Shown: positions 41,450-50,889, counted from the first letter of the stretch. The stretch: 63,574 nucleotides of DNA from Flavobacteriaceae bacterium (GCA_028284745.1 JANQRC010000032.1:1-63574), one strand, 5' to 3'. Numbers and translations: made by a program. Notes: generated by a model from the sequence alone, not told the origin.

Positions 41450-44400
41450 CTATTCTTCAACAAATAGATATTTTAACTGAAGCTTGTTGAATTCATCATT
41501 GAAGCTTTTCACCTCATCACTGATCACGTTGTCAAATGCTCGTAATTGCTCATCGATCTTCGTGGTCAACTCATTCTTCACTGCCATATCTTGATCTGTT
41601 GGCGGAAAATCATCGATGGTGACCAGACTATTCAGATGTCCTAGTTTGTTGGTGAGCCTAATCGGGAAGTTCAACGGGTCTTGACGGCTTCGGTTTTTGG
41701 TCTGATACAGGGCTTCTTCCACTTCGGTCAACTTCTCCTTCATCGCCTTGGCCCTCTCTACCAAGTCTTTTACTCGACCGTCTTTCTCATATTGTTTAGA
41801 AAAGCCGTCTAGTTGCGCATTGATCTTTCTGATCTTTTTGATGCTCTTGTGTGCCTTGTCAACGGTTTCGTTCACGCTTTTCACAAAGTCGAACTGCCGT
41901 TGCATATCAGCTATCGATACCTCAGCTCGGGGATCCGGTAGAATTCTAAAGTCTTTGACTTCTTTATTTCCGTTCATGTTGAGTTCTACTTTATAGGTGC
42001 CTGGCACGGCTTTGGCCCCATTGAGGTTGGCCCACCATAGGATCATCCCCTTCAAACGCTCTGCACCTTCATAACGCATGTCCCAAACAAAAGTATTTCC
42101 CCCTTTTTTGAGGTTGGCGATCTTGTTTTCTTTAGAATGATTGCTGAAAGACTTGATCGTGTCATTCTGGGCATCGAAGTAGGTTATGGCAATGGTGTCT
42201 TTCTTTTTGTCGTAGTCCTTCAAATAGAAATGTGTGACCACGCCATTCGGGTGATTCGTCCCTTCGGTCTTTGAAGGTTTTCCGCTTCCTCCCTTGGTTC
42301 GATAACTGTCTTTTGGTTTGAACAGTACCATTTCCTTCGTCTTCATCGAATTGCCCAACTGTCTCAGCACTGTGAGGTCGTCAATGACCCAAAGGCTACG
42401 GCCTTGTGTGGCCACGATGAGATTGTCGCCCTTCAAAGCAAGGTCGGTGATAGGCACAATAGGCAAATTCAGTTGAAAAGGTTGCCAACTCGCCCCATCG
42501 TTGAAGGAAACATACATTCCTGTTTCTGTGCCAGCATACAGCAATCCCTTTTGCTTGAGATCGGCCCGCAGTGCACGTGTAAAATGTTCACTGCCTATTC
42601 CGTTGGTGATCTTTGTCCAAGATCTGCCGTAGTCTGTAGTCCTGTAGAGATAAGGAGCAAAATCACCTGTTTTGTATAAGGTGCCAGCCACATAGCATGT
42701 GCTTGCATCAAAAGGCGAAGGTTCGATACTGTTGATCATCAACCATTTTGGTGCCCCTTTGGGCGTGACATCTTCCCAGTTCTGACCGCCATCTTTAGAT
42801 ACATGCACCAACCCATCGTCGCTTCCTACCCAAAGTAACCCTTCCTGCAATGGGCTCTCGTTGGCTGCGAAAATGGTGCAATAGTATTCCACCCCTGTAT
42901 TGTCTTGTGTGATGGGTCCGCCAGAAGATCTCAGTTTTTCGGGATCATTGCGCGTTAGGTCAGGGCTGATGATCTTCCAGCTTTGTCCTTCGTTCTCAGA
43001 AACGTGAACGTGCTGTGAAAAGGTATACAGTCGATCGGGGTCATGCTTGCTGAAGACAATGGGGAAATTCCATTGAAAACGGTATTTCATTCCCTCAGCG
43101 CCATAGCCCATTGGATTATCGGGCCATACATTGATGGCGCGTACCGTTCCTGTCTTATGATTCACACGGGTGAGAAACCCTCCATAGCTTCCGCCATATA
43201 CGATATCATCATCTTCTGGGTCGACCGCTATATGGGCAGATTCACCTCCGGCAGTAGCTTCCCAATCGTCTTCATCTATACTGAAGCCATCGCTTCGATG
43301 GTTGATGCGAATGGTAGAATTGTCTTGCTGTGCTGCATAGATGCGGTATGGAAAATGATTGTCTGTCGTTACGCGATAGAACTGTGAAGTGGGCTGATTG
43401 TGATAGGTGCTCCATGTCTCGCCACCGTCATAGCTTACTTGTGCTCCGCCATCATCTCCGATGATCATACGTTTCGGATTTTCGGGTGCTATCCAGAGAT
43501 CGTGGTGGTCACCGTGTGGCGCTCGCTTGCTTTCAAAGGTTTTACCGCCATCTTTTGACTTGTGGTAGTTGACATTCACCACATAGACGACATCTTCATC
43601 TTGCGGATCCGCATAGATGCGCGTATAGTACCATGCTCGTTGGCGAAGGCTGCGCTCACTGTTGGTCTGCTTCCAGGTCTTGCCGCCATCTTCAGAACGG
43701 TACACGCCTCCTTTTTTCTGGTTCTCTACGATGGCCCATACTCGATTCGAATTCACCGGGGAAACGGTTACGCCAATGATCCCGAGGGCCCCTTCCGGAA
43801 ATCCCTCGTGCTTCGATATCTCTGTCCAGGTTTCTCCACTATCGGTACTTTTCCATAATGCTGAGCCTTCACCTCCGCTACTCAAACTATACGGAGTGCG
43901 TTGTACTCTCCAAGTAGAGGCATAAAGAATTCGAGGGTTGGTAGGGTCGATGATCAGATCGACCGCACCAGCTTGGTCATTGGCAAATAGAGTGCGTTTC
44001 CAGGTATTCCCGCCATCTGTACTCTTATATACTCCCCGTTCCGAGGAGGGCTTGTAGATATTTCCCAACACTGCCGCATACACTGTATTGTGATCTGTGG
44101 GATGTACTGCAATTCGGGGCACGTGTCGAGAATTCTTCAAACCAGAGGCCTCCCAGGTCTTGCCGGCATCTTCGCTTTTCCATATCCCATAGCCTGATGA
44201 CACATTGCCACGAACCGTTTTCTCGCCGCCTCCTGCATATATTACATTGGAATCGCTCTTGGCCACGGTAACGGCGCCAATGCTTCCTCCAAAATGGCCA
44301 TCCGAAATGTTTTCCCAGCTTCGGCCTCCATCTTGAGTTCTCCACACACCGCCGCCTGTCGCTCCAAAATAGAAGAGGTTAGGTTTTCCCGGAACGCCTG

Positions 44401-44584
44401 TCACAGCTGCCGAGCGACCTCCACGAAATGGTCCGACCAATCGATATTCCAATGATGAATACAACGCTTCTGGATATACTTCGTCCGTGTTTTGAGATTT
44501 TTTCCGCTGTGCCTGTATTGGCATTAAAAAAGCCATAGCCAACGTGGTCAAAAAAGATACCCTGAGGATAGTAGTGCGATGCAT
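41450..44584 (-). CDS. Sortilin/BNR-repeat (WD40-YVTN-like) exported protein
   Basis: About 1044 residues from ATG 44584 (MHRTTILRVSFLTTLAMAFLMPIQAQ, signal peptide). The N-terminal two thirds are BNR/sortilin-type propeller blades, with repeated S/T-x-D-x-G-x-T-W (for example WRTQDGGRSWENI, WKSEDAGKTWEAS, YKSTDGGNTWKRT, HVSENEGQSWKII). The C-terminal third holds a beta segment and a helical tail. It belongs to a family often called glycosyl hydrolase by annotation, with no proven activity here. No T9SS sorting domain. The neighbouring promoter region is unclear. Confidence 0.88.
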   Translation of the reverse strand: MHRTTILRVSFLTTLAMAFLMPIQAQRKKSQNTDEVYPEALYSSLEYRLVGPFRGGRSAAVTGVPGKPNLFYFGATGGGVWRTQDGGRSWENISDGHFGGSIGAVTVAKSDSNVIYAGGGEKTVRGNVSSGYGIWKSEDAGKTWEASGLKNSRHVPRIAVHPTDHNTVYAAVLGNIYKPSSERGVYKSTDGGNTWKRTLFANDQAGAVDLIIDPTNPRILYASTWRVQRTPYSLSSGGEGSALWKSTDSGETWTEISKHEGFPEGALGIIGVTVSPVNSNRVWAIVENQKKGGVYRSEDGGKTWKQTNSERSLRQRAWYYTRIYADPQDEDVVYVVNVNYHKSKDGGKTFESKRAPHGDHHDLWIAPENPKRMIIGDDGGAQVSYDGGETWSTYHNQPTSQFYRVTTDNHFPYRIYAAQQDNSTIRINHRSDGFSIDEDDWEATAGGESAHIAVDPEDDDIVYGGSYGGFLTRVNHKTGTVRAINVWPDNPMGYGAEGMKYRFQWNFPIVFSKHDPDRLYTFSQHVHVSENEGQSWKIISPDLTRNDPEKLRSSGGPITQDNTGVEYYCTIFAANESPLQEGLLWVGSDDGLVHVSKDGGQNWEDVTPKGAPKWLMINSIEPSPFDASTCYVAGTLYKTGDFAPYLYRTTDYGRSWTKITNGIGSEHFTRALRADLKQKGLLYAGTETGMYVSFNDGASWQPFQLNLPIVPITDLALKGDNLIVATQGRSLWVIDDLTVLRQLGNSMKTKEMVLFKPKDSYRTKGGSGKPSKTEGTNHPNGVVTHFYLKDYDKKKDTIAITYFDAQNDTIKSFSNHSKENKIANLKKGGNTFVWDMRYEGAERLKGMILWWANLNGAKAVPGTYKVELNMNGNKEVKDFRILPDPRAEVSIADMQRQFDFVKSVNETVDKAHKSIKKIRKINAQLDGFSKQYEKDGRVKDLVERAKAMKEKLTEVEEALYQTKNRSRQDPLNFPIRLTNKLGHLNSLVTIDDFPPTDQDMAVKNELTTKIDEQLRAFDNVISDEVKSFNDEFNKLQLKYLFVEE

Positions 44585-44678
44585 TAGAGGTGGTTTTGAA
44601 TTAGCGAACCTAAAAATACGGAGAAGTTTGCAAAGCATTCCAAAGTCTCGGGCACAACATTTTATAATAGTTCATTGA

Positions 44679-45602
44679 TCACAAATGTGCCGTCCATGAG
44701 AAATGTTTCTGAATGATCTCTTGTTTTTGCGCTTCAATGTAGTTCAGATACGCTTCAGCAACTGGAGATAGTTTCTTTGATTTCAACCATACCAAATTCC
44801 AAGTAGTTTTAACTGGCAATCCTCTCATCTTAAGAAGTTTAAGATCATTATTCTTTAATTCATTCTTAAGGCCAATGAGCGGCATGACCGAATATCCAAG
44901 ACCTGCAATGAGCGCTTGCTTCAGGGCTTCGTTCGAGGTAAGCTCGAGTCGTTTCGTCACTATGATCCCCTTTTTGGCAAGGAAGTTTTCCATGGCCATG
45001 CGCGTGGCAGATCCCTCTTCGCGAAAAAGCAAGGGATACTTGTCGAGAACCTCATTCACCTTCACGGTCCTTTCCTGCTCCAGCTCGCTACTGCCCACAA
45101 GAAAGAGTTTGTTCTCCATCAGCGGTACTTTGTTCAATGCCAATTGCTCAGGGATCACAGAAACCAACGCAAAGTCAACTTCGTTGGCCTCCAAACTCTG
45201 CACTACTTTGCTTTTGTTGGTCACGTCCATACTGAAGTCGATATTGGGATGCATCTTGGTAAAGCTCGACAAGAAATAGGGCATCACATACTTACCTGTT
45301 GAGACCACAGAGAATGTTAGCTTTCCTGCCAGTTTTCCTTCGAATGCCAAGGCCTTGTATTGGATGGCCTCTACTTCTGCCAAGATTCGTTCGGCCACCT
45401 GTGCGATCTCTTCGCCAAAGTTGGTGATGTGCAGTTGTCTGCCGATCACTTCGGTAAGTGGTACCGAAAACTGGTCTTGAAATTTTTTTAGTTGAATGGA
45501 TGCCGCTGGCTGGGTGAGAAAAAGCTCTTCCGAGGCTTTGGTAATGCTCTTGTTCTCAACGATCTTCAGGAAGATACGAAGCTGGTTCAATGTATAATTC
45601 AT
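44679..45602 (-). CDS. LysR family regulator next to the bicarbonate permease
   Basis: 307 residues: N-terminal winged helix (NQLRIFLKIVENKSITKASEELFLTQPAASIQLKKFQ) and a type 2 periplasmic-binding-like effector domain. It resembles the CbbR/CysB-like regulators. It is divergent from two small genes and sbtA, and a LysR-style T-N11-A palindrome overlaps its start, so it likely controls the permease cluster and itself. The effector is unknown; carbon status is a reasonable guess. Confidence 0.92.
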   Translation of the reverse strand: MNYTLNQLRIFLKIVENKSITKASEELFLTQPAASIQLKKFQDQFSVPLTEVIGRQLHITNFGEEIAQVAERILAEVEAIQYKALAFEGKLAGKLTFSVVSTGKYVMPYFLSSFTKMHPNIDFSMDVTNKSKVVQSLEANEVDFALVSVIPEQLALNKVPLMENKLFLVGSSELEQERTVKVNEVLDKYPLLFREEGSATRMAMENFLAKKGIIVTKRLELTSNEALKQALIAGLGYSVMPLIGLKNELKNNDLKLLKMRGLPVKTTWNLVWLKSKKLSPVAEAYLNYIEAQKQEIIQKHFSWTAHL

Positions 45603-45635
45603 AAATATTATTTATGCATTTCATTATAAATATAA
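45601..45635. promoter_or_regulatory. Probable LysR operator
   Basis: ATAAATA-T-TATTTAT (45601-45615) is a 7-1-7 perfect inverted repeat containing T-N11-A, overlapping the LysR start. A second dyad, TTATA-AA-TATAA, follows at 45624-45635. Two spaced dyads between divergent genes fit a LysR tetramer. The region is AT-rich, so the repeats could partly be chance. Confidence 0.5.
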
Positions 45636-45645
45636 ATAAAAATAT

Positions 45646-45975
45646 ATGAATTTATCTCCTGACATTTGCCAGCAGAATCAAAAAGATAATAATTGGATCA
45701 TGGCTTCACTAACAGACAAAAAATTAGATTCCAAGGCCTTTATCTTGGCAACATATCCCAGTCATTTTGTGATAAGGTTAGATAGGCTAAAGCTAAAGCG
45801 TTTGACTCAAATACTGGCTATTGTTGCCGTTGTGCTATTCTATTCCGGTTTGTTGGTTGTAAGCGCTATTAACAGTTTTTTATTTTTCAAAGAGTTGGCC
45901 GTGGTGGGATGCATCCTGCTTATGTTGTCTTTTGTCAGTTCTGTAAATGCGAAGAGCTTTACTACTAATCCTTAA
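45646..45975 (+). CDS. Small two-helix membrane protein beside sbtA
   Basis: 109 residues with two hydrophobic segments (about 56-76 and 81-100). ATG 45646 has the A-rich upstream typical of this phylum; ATG 45700 (MASLTDKKLD) is an alternative. No family is recognised. It is followed by the 95-residue gene and sbtA on the same strand, so it may belong to the permease unit. Confidence 0.65.
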   Translation: MNLSPDICQQNQKDNNWIMASLTDKKLDSKAFILATYPSHFVIRLDRLKLKRLTQILAIVAVVLFYSGLLVVSAINSFLFFKELAVVGCILLMLSFVSSVNAKSFTTNP

Positions 45976-45987
45976 ACACATGCTAAT

Positions 45988-46275
45988 ATGATGACCGAAG
46001 TAATTCAAAAAGTACAATTAGTTGATGGCAAGTTCACACCTTCTGAGGCTTCAGATGTGATCAAGGCCCTTATCAAAGAAAAGATCAACTTCCACAAATT
46101 CCAACGTCTTTGTGTCTTGGAAGGTGATGAGAATGGTGATTGCGAATATCCAAACTCTAGAGTGGCCGAGTTGCAACAAGAGCTGAAAACTGCGCAAGAG
46201 ATCATCGCCGAGGCCAGAAGAGATGGCAAGCAATTACGCATCAATGGCATTCTTGAACTCGAATTTGTAGATTAA
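45988..46275 (+). CDS. Small soluble protein of unknown function beside sbtA
   Basis: 95 residues with no membrane helix; ATG 45988 is followed by a second ATG at 45991. It starts with a strand-like segment (VQLVDGKFTPSEASDVIKALIKEKINFHKFQRL), has two Cys, and a helix (SRVAELQQELKTAQEIIAEARRDGK) then a strand (RINGILELEFVD). It occupies the place where cyanobacterial loci have SbtB, but it does not look like a PII-type SbtB. It starts 12 bp after the previous gene. Confidence 0.75.
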   Translation: MMTEVIQKVQLVDGKFTPSEASDVIKALIKEKINFHKFQRLCVLEGDENGDCEYPNSRVAELQQELKTAQEIIAEARRDGKQLRINGILELEFVD

Positions 46276-46300
46276 ATACAGCACGCCTTTCTCAAACATT

Positions 46301-47266
46301 ATGGATTTACACCTTCTGGTGGACAATCTCACCAACCCTGCCTTGCTCTTTTTCTTTCTGGGTCTGTTGGCCATTCGTTTAAAGAGCGATCTTGAAATTC
46401 CGCAGAACTCCTCTAAATTCATTGCTTTATACCTCTTGCTCTCCATTGGTTTCAAAGGAGGGCAAGAACTCTCGCACAGCGATTGGACCTCGGAAATAGG
46501 GTGGTCTTTACTCGCGGGAGTGCTTTTAGCGATCGTGGTTCCCATTTACACTTTTTTTATGTTAAGATGGCGGTTTAGCGTCTCTAATGCAGGAGCGATT
46601 GCCGCTTCTTATGGCTCGGTAAGTGCCGTAACTTTCGTAACTGCCATTAGTTTCTTAGAAATGGAGAACATTACTTTTGGCGGGCACATGGTTGCTGTGA
46701 TGGCCATCATGGAAGCTCCTTCCATTGTTGTAGGCGTTCTGCTGATGAGCCTTTTTGACAAAGAAAATTGTGGGAAGGCTAATATCGGTCAGCTGATGAA
46801 ACACTCCGTCACCAATGGTAGTGTACTGCTTATCCTCGGAAGTCTGGTCATTGGTTATTTGGCCAGCGATGCCCAAGCAGAAGGCATTAAACCCTTTACA
46901 ACAGACATCTTCAAAGGGTTCTTAGCTGTTTTCTTGTTAGACATGGGAATTACGAGTGGTAAAAAAATTGGTGCGCTTGTGAAAAAAGGATGGTTTGCCT
47001 TGTCATTTTCCATCATCATACCTATTGTCAATGGATGTATTGTTGCCATTGGTTCAGCATTCTTCTTAAGCAATCTGGGAGATCGCTTTCTACTAGCCAT
47101 ACTAGCGGCGAGCGCATCTTACATTGCTGTGCCTGCAGCAATGCGCATCGCAGCACCTAAAGCCAATCCTAGTCTATACCTGCCCATGGCTCTGGCCATT
47201 ACTTTTCCCTTCAACATTACCTTGGGAATGCCACTTTACCTCTGTTTAGTGCAGGTATCCCTTTAA
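46301..47266 (+). CDS. sbtA: SbtA-type sodium-dependent bicarbonate permease
   Basis: 321-residue membrane protein with about ten hydrophobic segments. It shows the family blocks NLTNPALLFFFLGLLAIRLKSDLEIPQ, SIGFKGGQEL, ASYGSVSAVTFVTA, MAIMEAPSIVVGVLL, VFLLDMGITSGKKI and ASYIAVPAAMRIAAPKANPSLYLPMALAITFPFNI. It should import bicarbonate with sodium, probably for anaplerotic carboxylation in a heterotroph. A terminator follows and a LysR gene diverges from the cluster. Confidence 0.9.
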   Translation: MDLHLLVDNLTNPALLFFFLGLLAIRLKSDLEIPQNSSKFIALYLLLSIGFKGGQELSHSDWTSEIGWSLLAGVLLAIVVPIYTFFMLRWRFSVSNAGAIAASYGSVSAVTFVTAISFLEMENITFGGHMVAVMAIMEAPSIVVGVLLMSLFDKENCGKANIGQLMKHSVTNGSVLLILGSLVIGYLASDAQAEGIKPFTTDIFKGFLAVFLLDMGITSGKKIGALVKKGWFALSFSIIIPIVNGCIVAIGSAFFLSNLGDRFLLAILAASASYIAVPAAMRIAAPKANPSLYLPMALAITFPFNITLGMPLYLCLVQVSL

Positions 47267-47296
47267 ATCTCACTCGGAGAGAGATCAATATTTTTT
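47267..47296 (+). terminator. Terminator of the sbtA cluster
   Basis: ATCTC-a-CTC-g-GAG-a-GAGAT is a hairpin with one A-A mismatch, followed by CAATATTTTTT. It lies between convergent sbtA and the MATE gene. Confidence 0.6.
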
Positions 47297-47329
47297 GAAT
47301 ACCTTGACTTTTCCAAAGAAAAGCTTTGG

Positions 47330-48682
47330 CTATGCCTCATCAGAAAGCAAATTCTTCTTCACCTCTCTGTCCAGAAATATTGCAGTAACAATTGTCGAAA
47401 GCACATCTGCTATGGGAAAGGACAGCCAAACACCCAGTTCGCCCCAAGACTTGGGCAAGATAAGGATCAGCGGGATAAAGAAAAATCCTTGTCGTGTCAG
47501 GGTCAACAACAAAGCTGGAATGGCCTTGCCAACCGCTTGAAAATAGGCAGACCCGATCAATTGAACCACTAATATTGGCGTAGCAAGGAAGACATAGCGC
47601 ATCGCTGGTGGTGCTTTTTCCAGAACAGCAATATCTTGTGTGAAGACACGAGTAATAAATTCTGGGAATAATAAGATCAGGCTTAAGATCAACACGCCCA
47701 ACAACGCTGCGTATCTGATGGCTGTACTGATAGTCTCACGAACCCTTTTGTACTGCCGCGCACCATAATTGTAGCCAGCAATGGGCATAAAACCCTGGGT
47801 AATGCCAATGACAGGAAAGAGTGCGAACATGAGCATTCTCCCAATGATGGCATAGACGGTCACAGAAGCTTCCCCGCCCAGGTTGAACAAGATGTTGTTC
47901 AGCAGCAGATACGTGACACTGACCATGGCCTGGCGGGCCAAGGTAACGCCTCCTAAGGAAACGATCTCTTTCACAATATTGAATTGTAGCCCTAAATGTG
48001 AAAAGTTGATCTTCAATTCAGAATTCTTAGAAAAGAAGAACGAGACAATGTAGGCCAAACATAATAGGTATGACCCTGTCGTGGCCCAGGCGGCACCATA
48101 CATTCCATAATCAAATACAAAGATCAGGATGTAGTCTAGCAGCAAGTTCCCCACAGAAGGAATGATCATGGCGATCATGGCAAACTTGGGTTTCCCTTCT
48201 GCCCTGATCACATTGTTGCCCATCATACAAAGTGCCAAGAATGGAACACCGTAGAGCACAATGGTATAATAGATCTTGGCAGGTTCGTAGATAGCTCCCT
48301 TCCCACCAAAACTTGGAATGATGTTCTCGCGGAACCACAGCCCAAAGACCACCATGCTGATGGTGAGCAGCAAGGTCAACGTGATCTGGTTTCCGAAGGA
48401 AGCCAGCGCTGTTGGTTTCTTTCCTTCTCCCAAAGCTCTAGAGATGATGGATGAGCCACCTATGCCGATGGCCATGCCCAATGCTGCAATGAAGAACGAA
48501 ACCGGAAGTACTACATTGATGGCAGCAATAGCCACTGACCCGATCCAATTACCCACGAAAATGGTATCTACCAAGATGTTGAGCGACATCACCAAGATAC
48601 CTATGGAAGCAGGTACTGCTTGCTTGACCAATAGCTTGCCAATAGGCTCGGTGCCTAAAGCTTCTGAAGAAACCTTCGCCAT
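47330..48682 (-). CDS. MATE family efflux transporter
   Basis: 450 residues, twelve membrane segments. GKLLVKQAVPASIGILVMSLNILVDTIFVGNWIG opens as in NorM/DinF proteins, and the two halves repeat (MGIGGSSIISRALGEGKK; MPIAGYNYGARQYKRVRE). It extrudes cationic compounds with Na+ or H+. Its ATG overlaps the ferrochelatase stop by one base (TAATG), so the pump is translationally linked to hemH, an unusual pairing that may serve porphyrin export. Confidence 0.92.
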   Translation of the reverse strand: MAKVSSEALGTEPIGKLLVKQAVPASIGILVMSLNILVDTIFVGNWIGSVAIAAINVVLPVSFFIAALGMAIGIGGSSIISRALGEGKKPTALASFGNQITLTLLLTISMVVFGLWFRENIIPSFGGKGAIYEPAKIYYTIVLYGVPFLALCMMGNNVIRAEGKPKFAMIAMIIPSVGNLLLDYILIFVFDYGMYGAAWATTGSYLLCLAYIVSFFFSKNSELKINFSHLGLQFNIVKEIVSLGGVTLARQAMVSVTYLLLNNILFNLGGEASVTVYAIIGRMLMFALFPVIGITQGFMPIAGYNYGARQYKRVRETISTAIRYAALLGVLILSLILLFPEFITRVFTQDIAVLEKAPPAMRYVFLATPILVVQLIGSAYFQAVGKAIPALLLTLTRQGFFFIPLILILPKSWGELGVWLSFPIADVLSTIVTAIFLDREVKKNLLSDEA

Positions 48683-49713
48683 TAGGCCATCACATTTTCA
48701 GCCAAGGCCCATTGGTCTATCCAACGTGCCAACACCTTCACCCAATCTTCACGATCGTTGATGCAAGGGACAAAGTGGAAATCCTTTCCACCAGCTTCGT
48801 GGAAGATCTCTTCGCCTTCCATGGCGATCTCTTCTAGGGTTTCTAAACAATCGGACACGAAAGCTGGAGTAACGACGGCCAACTTTTCAATCCCTTCTTT
48901 TCCATACTTATCGATGGTACGATCTGTGTACGGTTGCAGCCAAGGGTCGACACCCAATCTGGATTGAAAGGAAGTCGAATATGTGCCTTCTTTCAATGCT
49001 AGATATTCGGCCACAAGCCGTGTGGTCTCATAGCATTGGTGGCGATAACAGAATTGGTGTGCCTTCGAAGCCGTCTGGCAGCATTGCCCGTCTATCTTGC
49101 AATGCGATCTGGTGATATCGCTCTTACGGATGTGTCGTTCCGGGACTCCGTGATAAGAGAACAAAAGGTGGTCCCATTCCTTACCCTGTAGACTTTCTTG
49201 AATGGAATTAGAAAGCACCCGAATATAGTCTGCATGGTCGTAAAAAGCTGGAACGCTAGTGAACTGCATGTTTGGGAAGTGTGTCGCCCTAAGTTCTTCG
49301 GCCAAGACCAGGATGGTCTCTGTGGTCGCCATGGCAAACTGTGGATATAAGGGCACCAACAACACCTCGTCCACCCCCTTTTCATGTAGTTGGCTGAGAC
49401 CCGTCTCTAGAGAAGGTTTTCCATAGCGCATGGCCAGCGCAATGGGTGCAGATGTCATCGCATCTACTTTATCGCGCAGTCGTTCTGACAAGACGATCAA
49501 TGGCGATCCTTCGTCCCACCAGATCTTCTGGTAGGCTTCTGCCGATTTCTTTGGGCGCGTGTTTAGAATAATGCCTTTAACAATGAATGAACGCAGCCAG
49601 TAGGGTACGTCGATCACCCGCTCGTCCATTAAAAATTGCCCCAAATAACGTTTCACATCTTTGGGGTTTGGACTGTCTGGAGAACCCAGATTTACCAATA
49701 AAACTCCTTTCAT
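48682..49713 (-). CDS. hemH: Ferrochelatase
   Basis: 343 residues; inserts ferrous iron into porphyrin. Family signatures: MKGVLLVNLGSPDSPNPKDVKRYLGQFLMDERVID, LLFSYHGVPERHI with the catalytic His, FCYRHQCYETTRLVAEYL, and SRLGVDPWLQPYTDRT near the end, with the late FVSDCLETLEEIA and catalytic-loop Glu. Downstream of the AraC regulator gene on the same strand, 138 bp away, and overlapping the MATE gene. Confidence 0.95.
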   Translation of the reverse strand: MKGVLLVNLGSPDSPNPKDVKRYLGQFLMDERVIDVPYWLRSFIVKGIILNTRPKKSAEAYQKIWWDEGSPLIVLSERLRDKVDAMTSAPIALAMRYGKPSLETGLSQLHEKGVDEVLLVPLYPQFAMATTETILVLAEELRATHFPNMQFTSVPAFYDHADYIRVLSNSIQESLQGKEWDHLLFSYHGVPERHIRKSDITRSHCKIDGQCCQTASKAHQFCYRHQCYETTRLVAEYLALKEGTYSTSFQSRLGVDPWLQPYTDRTIDKYGKEGIEKLAVVTPAFVSDCLETLEEIAMEGEEIFHEAGGKDFHFVPCINDREDWVKVLARWIDQWALAENVMA

Positions 49714-49851
49714 CTGTTCGAGATTTTTATTCCATTGAAAGTGAGGTCATTGAAAATTTCTTCACATTCAGGAATCTTCACAAAAAAAATTTAATTACGT
49801 GAGGAAACTGTGGTGATGAAATTTTTTCATGTAGATCTCATCACAATTTTT

Positions 49852-50745
49852 TTACGAAGATAAGGACATCAGGTATTTCTTGGGCGTGGTGCCGAACTTC
49901 TTTTTGAATGCTGCTATAAAGTGACTCGATGTGCTGTAGCCTACCTTGAGCCCTACCTCATTCACATTGTGCTTGCCACCTTCTAACATCTTGCGGGCCA
50001 CCTCCATCTTATGGTCTAGCAAGAAGCCATACACGGTATCTCCGTATAGCTGTTTGAAGCCTTCTTTCAGTTTTTTCAAGCTTAGATCGATCTCTTTGGA
50101 CAATTCGGCCAAGCTGGGAGGTTCGGCCATTCGTTCTAATATGATCTCCTTGGCCTGTCTTATCTTTCGAACGTTCTCTTCATCAGCCAAAAATGGGCAT
50201 TGGGCAATATCAGCATCATTCCCAGTGTTGAAGTACAAGCCTATGAGCTCATATACCTTTCCTCTCAAGTACAGTTTTTCAACAGAAGGATTCAGGTTGT
50301 TGTTCATGATCTGGCTAAGTACCACAGCCATTGCCGGGCTTATCACTGCATCGGCGTAATACTTCTTATCCTTGTTCTCTTCACTGATGAAGTGAATGTG
50401 CGCAGCGTCTTCAGAGAAAAGCGAGTGAAACTCTTTGATGGTCATCACCACTGAGATGATCCAACTATTGGGTGAAAGGTTCAAGTGGACCGGAAGCTCA
50501 CGTTGTGGGTTGTAAAGCAGTAGTGAAGTCTCTTCTTGAATGGGCAATACATATCCGCCGTTGTTGAAAATGAAGTTACCTTGCCCACGCAAACAAAAAT
50601 GAAGTTGGATGAACTTTTTGTCTATCTCACGTACAAACTGCTTAAAGCCAGTATCTTTATTAATGAACTTGAAGAGAAAGAACCCATTGTCCAATTCAAT
50701 TTCATCAAATGAACCTGTAGCGATATTTTTTATGACATCTGTCAT
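49852..50745 (-). CDS. AraC family regulator of the heme locus
   Basis: 297 residues: an N-terminal sensing domain (LHFCLRGQGNFIFNNGGYVLPI...) and a C-terminal double helix-turn-helix with LAELSKEIDLSLKKLKEGFKQLYGDTVYGFLLDHKMEVARKMLEGGK and VGYSTSSHFIAAFKKKFGTTPKKYL. It resembles PchR-like iron regulators. It is divergent from hemA and upstream of hemH, so it probably controls heme synthesis. A perfect inverted repeat lies 16 bp upstream of its start. Confidence 0.9.
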   Translation of the reverse strand: MTDVIKNIATGSFDEIELDNGFFLFKFINKDTGFKQFVREIDKKFIQLHFCLRGQGNFIFNNGGYVLPIQEETSLLLYNPQRELPVHLNLSPNSWIISVVMTIKEFHSLFSEDAAHIHFISEENKDKKYYADAVISPAMAVVLSQIMNNNLNPSVEKLYLRGKVYELIGLYFNTGNDADIAQCPFLADEENVRKIRQAKEIILERMAEPPSLAELSKEIDLSLKKLKEGFKQLYGDTVYGFLLDHKMEVARKMLEGGKHNVNEVGLKVGYSTSSHFIAAFKKKFGTTPKKYLMSLSS

Positions 50746-50761
50746 GTTTTTAGGATTTCCT

Positions 50762-50786
50762 TTTATTTAGATCGATTCTAAATAAA
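50762..50786. promoter_or_regulatory. Inverted repeat upstream of the AraC gene, Fur-family-like operator
   Basis: TTTATTTAGA, TCGAT, TCTAAATAAA is a perfect 10-bp inverted repeat with a five-base spacer. Its core TTTAGA...TCTAAA resembles sites read by Fur-family iron and heme regulators such as the alphaproteobacterial Irr box. I infer iron or heme control of the regulator gene; which protein binds is unknown. Confidence 0.55.
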
Positions 50787-50889
50787 TTCTTCTCAAATCA
50801 ACAATAGTGCAAATTTACAGATTTTAGGGGAAGAAATACCGCTAAAGGGTCGTCTAAACTCCAATCGTCATTAAAAGTACCTCTAGCGT

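Noticed and set aside
41450..44584. A glycoside hydrolase function for the BNR protein
   Set aside because: BNR/sortilin blades alone do not show catalysis, and no catalytic motif was seen.
45988..46275. The small protein beside sbtA as SbtB
   Set aside because: Length is near, but it lacks the PII-type pattern and T-loop; calling it SbtB would rest on position only.
50762..50786. Naming the inverted repeat an Irr or Fur box
   Set aside because: Only the dyad core is similar; the binding protein in this organism is unknown, so I report it as Fur-family-like.
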